Assembly (NCBI GenBank): GCA_965202895.1
Contig: OZ241901.1
Location: forward strand, 1,054,001 to 1,118,000
Reading direction: 5' to 3'
From: JAJDXW01 sp965202895
GTDB lineage: Bacteria; Pseudomonadota; Gammaproteobacteria; HK1
Length of the DNA stretch: 64,000 bases
Shown here: piece after piece, positions 60,237-64,000 of the stretch
Layout: each line of letters begins with the position of its first letter
Position numbering within the stretch: position 1 is the stretch's first letter
Translations under genes and position numbers: made by a program
The notes under the pieces: generated by a model
Seen by the model: only the letters and a program-made list of their open reading frames with translations
Database searches by the model: none
What the model was told of the DNA's origin: nothing

Positions 60237-61799
60237 GTGACGGACCGGTCCGGCTGGCGGGCCGAGGTCGAGGAGATCCATCGCCGGCGGGAGCTCGCGA
60301 AGGCGCAGGGCGGCCCGGAAGGCATCGCGCGGCAGCGGCGGCGCGGCCTCTCGACCATCCGCGAGCGCATCGGCGGGCTGCTCGACACGGGCTCCTTCCG
60401 CGAGCACGGCGAGGGCGCGGGGGAGCCGGAGCACGACGACTCGGGGCGGCTCGTCGGCTTCACCCCTCCGAACTACGTCGTCGGGACCGGCCGGATCGAC
60501 GGCCGTCCGGTCGCGGTCGGCGGCGAGGACTTCACCCTGCGGGGCGGCTCCCCCAACGCCTCCGGGCTTCGCAAGAGCATCTACGTCGAGGACCTCGCCC
60601 TCAAGCTCAAGCTCCCCCTCGTCCGCTTCCACGAGGGCGGGGGCGGATCGGTCACCGGGGCCGGGCGCCGCGGCCCGGCCGGGGAGCCCGTGCTCGGCCG
60701 CAACCGCTTCATCTCCATGGCCCGGACCCTGGAGACGGCGCCGGTGGCGGCGGTGGCCGTCGGGGCGGTCGCGGGAATGCCGGCCGCGCGCCTGTGCGCG
60801 GCGCACTTCTCGGTCATGACCCGGAGCTCGCAGGTCCTCGTCGGCGGCCCGGCCCTCGTCGAGCGGGCGGTCGGCGAGCGGGTCTCCAAGGAGGAGCTGG
60901 GCGGCCCGGACGTCCACCTTCCGAACGGGGTCGTCCACAACCTCGCCGACGACGAGGCGGACGCCTTCGCCCAGGTCCGGGCCTTCCTCGGCTACCTCCC
61001 CCCGAACGTCTGGGAGCTGCCCCCGGCGGCGCCCTGCCCGGACGACCCGGGACGCGCCGAGGAGGCCCTCCTCGACATCGTGCCGCGCGACCGGCGAAAG
61101 CCCTTCGACATGCGCCGGCTGATCCGTCTCGTCCTCGACGACGGGTCCTGGTTCGAGATGGCCCGGCGCTTCGGACCCGGCCAGATCACCGGCCTCGCCC
61201 GGCTCGCGGGGCATCCCGTCGGGGTGCTCGGAAACGACGGACGCCACTACGCGGGGGCGATGACCGCGGAGGGAGCGCAGAAGGTCCGGCGATTCGCCGA
61301 GCTCTGCGACCGGTTCCACCTGCCGGTGGTGAGCTTCGTGGACGAGCCGGGCTTCATGATCGGCCGCGACGCCGAGCGGGCGGGGACGATCCGGCACGGG
61401 ACCGAAGCCATCCTGGCCGTCATGCGCACCCGGGTGCCCTGGGTGTCGGTGATGGTCCGGAAGTCCTACGGGGTGGCCGCGGCCGCCCACTACGGCCCCT
61501 ACGGGACGGTCTTCTCCTGGCCCTCGGTGGAGCAGGGGGCGTTGCCGCTCGAGGGCGGGGTGGCCGTCGCCTACGGGCGCGAGATCGCGGGGGCGGAAGA
61601 CCCCGAAGCGAGGCGGCGCGAGCTCGAAGCGGCCCTCGCCGCGAAGCAGTCGCCGTTCCCGAGGGCCGAGTCGTTCTCGGTGCAGGAGCTGCTCGACCCC
61701 CGCGAGACCCGCCCCGCGCTCGCCGGGTGGCTGGAGCTCGTGCGCCCGAGCCTGCGCCTCCTGCTGCCGCCCGCCGGCGCGCCTCCGTGGCCGCTTTGA
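60237..61799 (+). CDS. Acyl-CoA carboxyltransferase (propionyl-CoA carboxylase beta-like)
   Basis: A 520-residue biotin-dependent carboxyltransferase, starting at the GTG at 60237. The N-terminal half has TIRERIGGLLDTGSFREHG, TGRIDGRPVAVGGEDFTLRGGS and KLKLPLVRFHEGGGGSVTGAG. The C-terminal half has RKPFDMRRLIRLVLDDGSWFEM, FCDRFHLPVVSFVDEPGFMIG-like sequence and VPWVSVMVRKSYGVAAAAH. These are the paired crotonase-fold halves that bind carboxybiotin and the acyl-CoA. No biotin carboxylase or biotin carrier gene adjoins, so the partner subunit is elsewhere, or the protein acts on an unusual acyl-CoA. Confidence 0.88.
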   Translation: MTDRSGWRAEVEEIHRRRELAKAQGGPEGIARQRRRGLSTIRERIGGLLDTGSFREHGEGAGEPEHDDSGRLVGFTPPNYVVGTGRIDGRPVAVGGEDFTLRGGSPNASGLRKSIYVEDLALKLKLPLVRFHEGGGGSVTGAGRRGPAGEPVLGRNRFISMARTLETAPVAAVAVGAVAGMPAARLCAAHFSVMTRSSQVLVGGPALVERAVGERVSKEELGGPDVHLPNGVVHNLADDEADAFAQVRAFLGYLPPNVWELPPAAPCPDDPGRAEEALLDIVPRDRRKPFDMRRLIRLVLDDGSWFEMARRFGPGQITGLARLAGHPVGVLGNDGRHYAGAMTAEGAQKVRRFAELCDRFHLPVVSFVDEPGFMIGRDAERAGTIRHGTEAILAVMRTRVPWVSVMVRKSYGVAAAAHYGPYGTVFSWPSVEQGALPLEGGVAVAYGREIAGAEDPEARRRELEAALAAKQSPFPRAESFSVQELLDPRETRPALAGWLELVRPSLRLLLPPAGAPPWPL

Positions 61800-62096
61800 G
61801 CCGAGCCTCCGACCGCTGTCGACCGCCCCCGGCGGAGCGGCGGACCGCGCGGTTTTCGGCCACTCGACGGCGACGCCCGGAACCCGGTCACGGATCACTC
61901 TCGACCGCCCGCGGGCGCTTCCGGGCACGAATGCGGCGCCCCGGATCGCTCCGGTACCGATCCGGGGGTTGAATTCCCGGCGCTTGCTCCTACCTGAAAG
62001 CTCGCGGCGCCGCATCGCGCGCGGGCGCATGTACCCCCGTGCTTCGCGAGCCGGGGGGGCGTATTTCCGCAACGGAGCGGGGATCGAGGCGGAAAG

Positions 62097-63074
62097 ATGA
62101 GCGAGCTGGTCCGGATCGAGAGTCTGGTCAAGCACTTCGGGCCGATCCGGGCGGTCGGCGGGATCAGCTTCTCGGTCCGTCGGGGCGAGGTGCTCGGCTT
62201 CCTCGGGCCGAACGGCGCGGGGAAGTCGACCACGATGAAGATCGTGACCGGCTTCCTGCCGGCCGATTCGGGCCGGATCGAGGTCGGCGGCGAGGACGTC
62301 GCGGCCAATCCCATCGCCGCGAAACGCCGCATCGGCTACCTGCCCGAGGGGGCTCCGCTCTATTCCGACATGACGACCCGCGCCTTCCTCGAGTTCGCGG
62401 CCGGCATCCGCGGGTTCCGGGGGGAAGAACAGCGCCGGCGGGTGGACGAGACCGTCGCGCGGGTCCAGCTCGAGGGGGTCCTCGAGCAGCCGATCGACAC
62501 CCTCTCCAAGGGCTTCAAGCGCCGGGTGGGCCTCGCCCAGTCGATCCTGCACGATCCGGAGGTGCTCGTCCTCGACGAGCCGACGGACGGGCTCGACCCC
62601 AACCAGAAGCACGAGGTGCGATCCCTCATCCGCGAGATGGCGCCGCGCAAGGCGATCATCCTCTCCACCCACCTGCTCGAAGAGGTCGACGCGGTGTGTT
62701 CGCGGGCGATCATCATCTCCGCCGGGAGGATCGTGAGCGACGGCGCCCCGGAGGAGCTCCACGCCCGGGCGGACGGCCACAACGCGGTGACCCTCACGCT
62801 CCGGGGGGTGGCTGCGGAGAGCGCCCGCGCCGCGCTCGCCGCTCTGGAGGGCGTGCGGGAGGTCGAGGAGGTGGACGGCGGGGGCGAAGACGGGGCGGAG
62901 GACGGCGCCGGGGTCCGTCTCCGGGTCCGTCCGGAGAACGGCCGCGCAGTCGCGGCCGAGGTGAGCCGGGTCGCGCGCGAACACGGCTGGCAGGTCGAAG
63001 GCCTGATGGTGGACCGGGGCCGCCTGGAAGAGGTGTTCCGGGCGATCACCGCGCCGGACCGGACCCGCTCCTGA
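62097..63074 (+). CDS. ABC-2 type ATP-binding protein (GldA-like)
   Basis: A 325-residue ATPase. It has Walker A GPNGAGKSTTMKI, Q-loop region YLPEGAPLYSDMT, signature LSKGFKRRVGLAQSIL, Walker B VLVLDEPTDGLDPN and the H-loop STHLLEEVDAVC. The PEGAPLY sequence and KGFKRRVG signature are typical of the GldA / Gld-type branch, found far beyond gliding bacteria. The C-terminal 90 residues are an extra alpha/beta domain. The ATG at 62097 is preceded by GAGGCGGAAAG. It is followed by an ABC-2 permease and a Gld-like exported component, a three-gene module of unclear cargo. Confidence 0.92.
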   Translation: MSELVRIESLVKHFGPIRAVGGISFSVRRGEVLGFLGPNGAGKSTTMKIVTGFLPADSGRIEVGGEDVAANPIAAKRRIGYLPEGAPLYSDMTTRAFLEFAAGIRGFRGEEQRRRVDETVARVQLEGVLEQPIDTLSKGFKRRVGLAQSILHDPEVLVLDEPTDGLDPNQKHEVRSLIREMAPRKAIILSTHLLEEVDAVCSRAIIISAGRIVSDGAPEELHARADGHNAVTLTLRGVAAESARAALAALEGVREVEEVDGGGEDGAEDGAGVRLRVRPENGRAVAAEVSRVAREHGWQVEGLMVDRGRLEEVFRAITAPDRTRS

Positions 63075-63098
63075 GCCCGTCCATCCCGAGGTAGAGCG

Positions 63099-63833
63099 TT
63101 GGCCAACGTCCTGGTGATCTTCAAGCGCGAGTTCCAGGGGTACTTCGCGACCCCCATCGCCTACGTGTTCATGGGCGTGTTCGTGGCGCTCGCCGGCGTG
63201 TTCACGATGTACATCGGCGGGTTCTTCATCCGCGCCCAAGCCGATCTCGGCGCGTTCTTCGGCTTCCATCCCTGGCTGTACCTCTTCCTGATCCCGGCGC
63301 TCGCGATGCGCCTCTGGGCGGAGGAGCGCCGCGCGGGGACGATCGAGCTGCTGCTCACCCTCCCGATCACGATGACCCAGGCGGTCCTCGGCAAGTTCCT
63401 CGCGGCATGGCTGTTCACCGCGGTGGCCCTCGCGCTCACCTTTCCGGTCTGGATCACGGTCAACTACCTCGGCGACCCGGACAACGGCGTCATCGTCGCG
63501 GGCTATCTCGGCAGCCTCCTCATGGCGGGGGCCTACCTCGCGATCGGGTCGTGCATCTCCGCCCTCACGCGCAACCAGGTCATCGCGTTCGTGGTGAGCG
63601 CGGTGGTGTGCCTGCTGTTCGTGCTGAGCGGATACCCCGTGGTGCTCGACGTGGTCGGCGCCTGGGCTCCCGCGTTCCTGGTGGAGACGGTGGGCTCCTT
63701 CAGCTTCCTCGGACACTTCGAGGACATCACCAAGGGCGTCATCGATCTGCGCGACGTCGTGTACTTCGCCTCCCTGATCGCGCTGTGGCTGTTCCTGAAC
63801 GTGCTGGCGCTGGAAGTGAACAAGGCGCGCTAG
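63099..63833 (+). CDS. ABC-2 type permease (GldF-like)
   Basis: A 244-residue membrane protein from the TTG at 63099, preceded by GAGGTAGAG. It opens MANVLVIFKREFQGYFATPIAYVFMGVF with the first helix, then five more hydrophobic segments. FLIPALAMRLWAEERRAGTIELLLTLPITMTQAVLGKFLA in parts is the conserved cytoplasmic block of this family. The C-terminus FLGHFEDITKGVIDLRDVVYFASLIALWLFLN is also diagnostic of the GldF / NosY-like branch. It forms the membrane channel for the preceding ATPase. Confidence 0.92.
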   Translation: MANVLVIFKREFQGYFATPIAYVFMGVFVALAGVFTMYIGGFFIRAQADLGAFFGFHPWLYLFLIPALAMRLWAEERRAGTIELLLTLPITMTQAVLGKFLAAWLFTAVALALTFPVWITVNYLGDPDNGVIVAGYLGSLLMAGAYLAIGSCISALTRNQVIAFVVSAVVCLLFVLSGYPVVLDVVGAWAPAFLVETVGSFSFLGHFEDITKGVIDLRDVVYFASLIALWLFLNVLALEVNKAR

Positions 63834-63916
63834 GGGAGGCGGGGAGGCCGGGGCCCCGGGGGCAGCCGGGGGGCAGCCGCCGCGCGGGCGCGAAGCGAGG
63901 AGAGAAGGAGAAGGAC

Positions 63917-64000
63917 TTGGGAGGCAGGACCTACACGATCGGCGGGATCGTGCTCGCGGTGGCCGCGTTCCTCGCGCTGAACGTGTTCGCCAACCAGGCC
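63917..64000 (+). CDS. Partial gene: GldG-like membrane-anchored component
   Basis: The window ends after 28 codons of this gene. The TTG at 63917 is preceded by AAGGAGAAGG. The visible residues are a short polar start followed by IGGIVLAVAAFLALNVFAN, a membrane anchor resembling the N-terminus of GldG-type proteins that accompany GldA and GldF. The location directly after those two genes supports this, but the main domain is outside the window. Confidence 0.7.
   Translation, partial: MGGRTYTIGGIVLAVAAFLALNVFANQA

Noticed and set aside
60117..63716. 1,199-residue minus-strand frame across carboxyltransferase and ABC-2 genes
   Set aside because: It spans three well-recognised plus-strand genes and has shadow-type composition.

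Overview
The window is very GC-rich chromosomal DNA, most likely from a proteobacterium. The pointers are an IbpA-type Hsp20 behind a sigma-32-like promoter with a ROSE-like leader, TRAP and BMP-type transporters, Dtd, RadC, glyoxalase II, and GTG/TTG starts in overlapping GTGA/ATGA/TTGA junctions. I cannot name a genus. No rRNA, tRNA, CRISPR array or intact insertion sequence was found. The layout is nutrient-transport and catabolic operons interrupted by several blocks of defence and selfish genes.

Region by region. 1-1.1 kb: the start of an unidentified gene, a cluster of GTCAC/GTGAC inverted repeats, a truncated DNA methyltransferase and a small lipoprotein gene. 1.3-6.7 kb: a Uma2-family remnant, then a complete BMP-type ABC importer (binding protein, double ATPase, two permeases). 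6.7-7.4 kb: non-coding DNA rich in dispersed repeats. 7.4-11.6 kb: an oligopeptide-type ABC importer whose permeases (+) and ATPases (-) converge. 11.7-18.9 kb: a type III restriction-modification operon (AlbA_2-type protein, Mod, nucleotidyltransferase, Res, PIN). 19-23.6 kb: RadC, a 5'-truncated ATPase and an AAA/DUF1703 nuclease-like gene, with a duplicated leader. 24-29.6 kb: a Tat-exported family 5 binding protein facing a RidA / cupin / M24 / LLM-flavoprotein catabolic operon. 29.9-33.9 kb: an HTH-zinc ribbon-methyltransferase fusion convergent with an HNH nuclease / beta-class methyltransferase pair. 34.4-39.6 kb: a sugar-type ABC importer lacking its ATPase, a cupin and a divergent zinc alcohol dehydrogenase. 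39.7-50.5 kb: a Druantia type I-like anti-phage operon (DruA; a 951-aa protein; a 360-aa protein; the giant DUF1998 helicase DruE). 50.7-55.9 kb: a dehydrogenase, an Asp/Glu/hydantoin-type racemase, an M20 hydrolase and a TRAP permease pair. 56-57.6 kb: heat-shock hsp20 and dtd. 58-64 kb: a conserved unknown protein, glyoxalase II, a VOC protein, an acyl-CoA carboxyltransferase and the start of a Gld-like ABC-2 export locus.

How it fits together. The metabolic genes describe a cell that scavenges peptides, sugars, nucleoside-like solutes and small carboxylates. The defence genes form at least three layers: a type III R-M operon with extra nuclease and nucleotidyltransferase genes, a probable type II R-M pair beside a possibly self-regulated methyltransferase fusion, and the Druantia operon. 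The most novel elements are the compact four-gene Druantia (two genes between DruA and DruE, one of them very large), the five-gene type III R-M operon and the HTH-methyltransferase fusion with its palindromic operator candidate. Composition visibly drops in GC in the Druantia operon and in the middle of mod, consistent with lateral acquisition. All identifications come from reading motifs; no database search was run.
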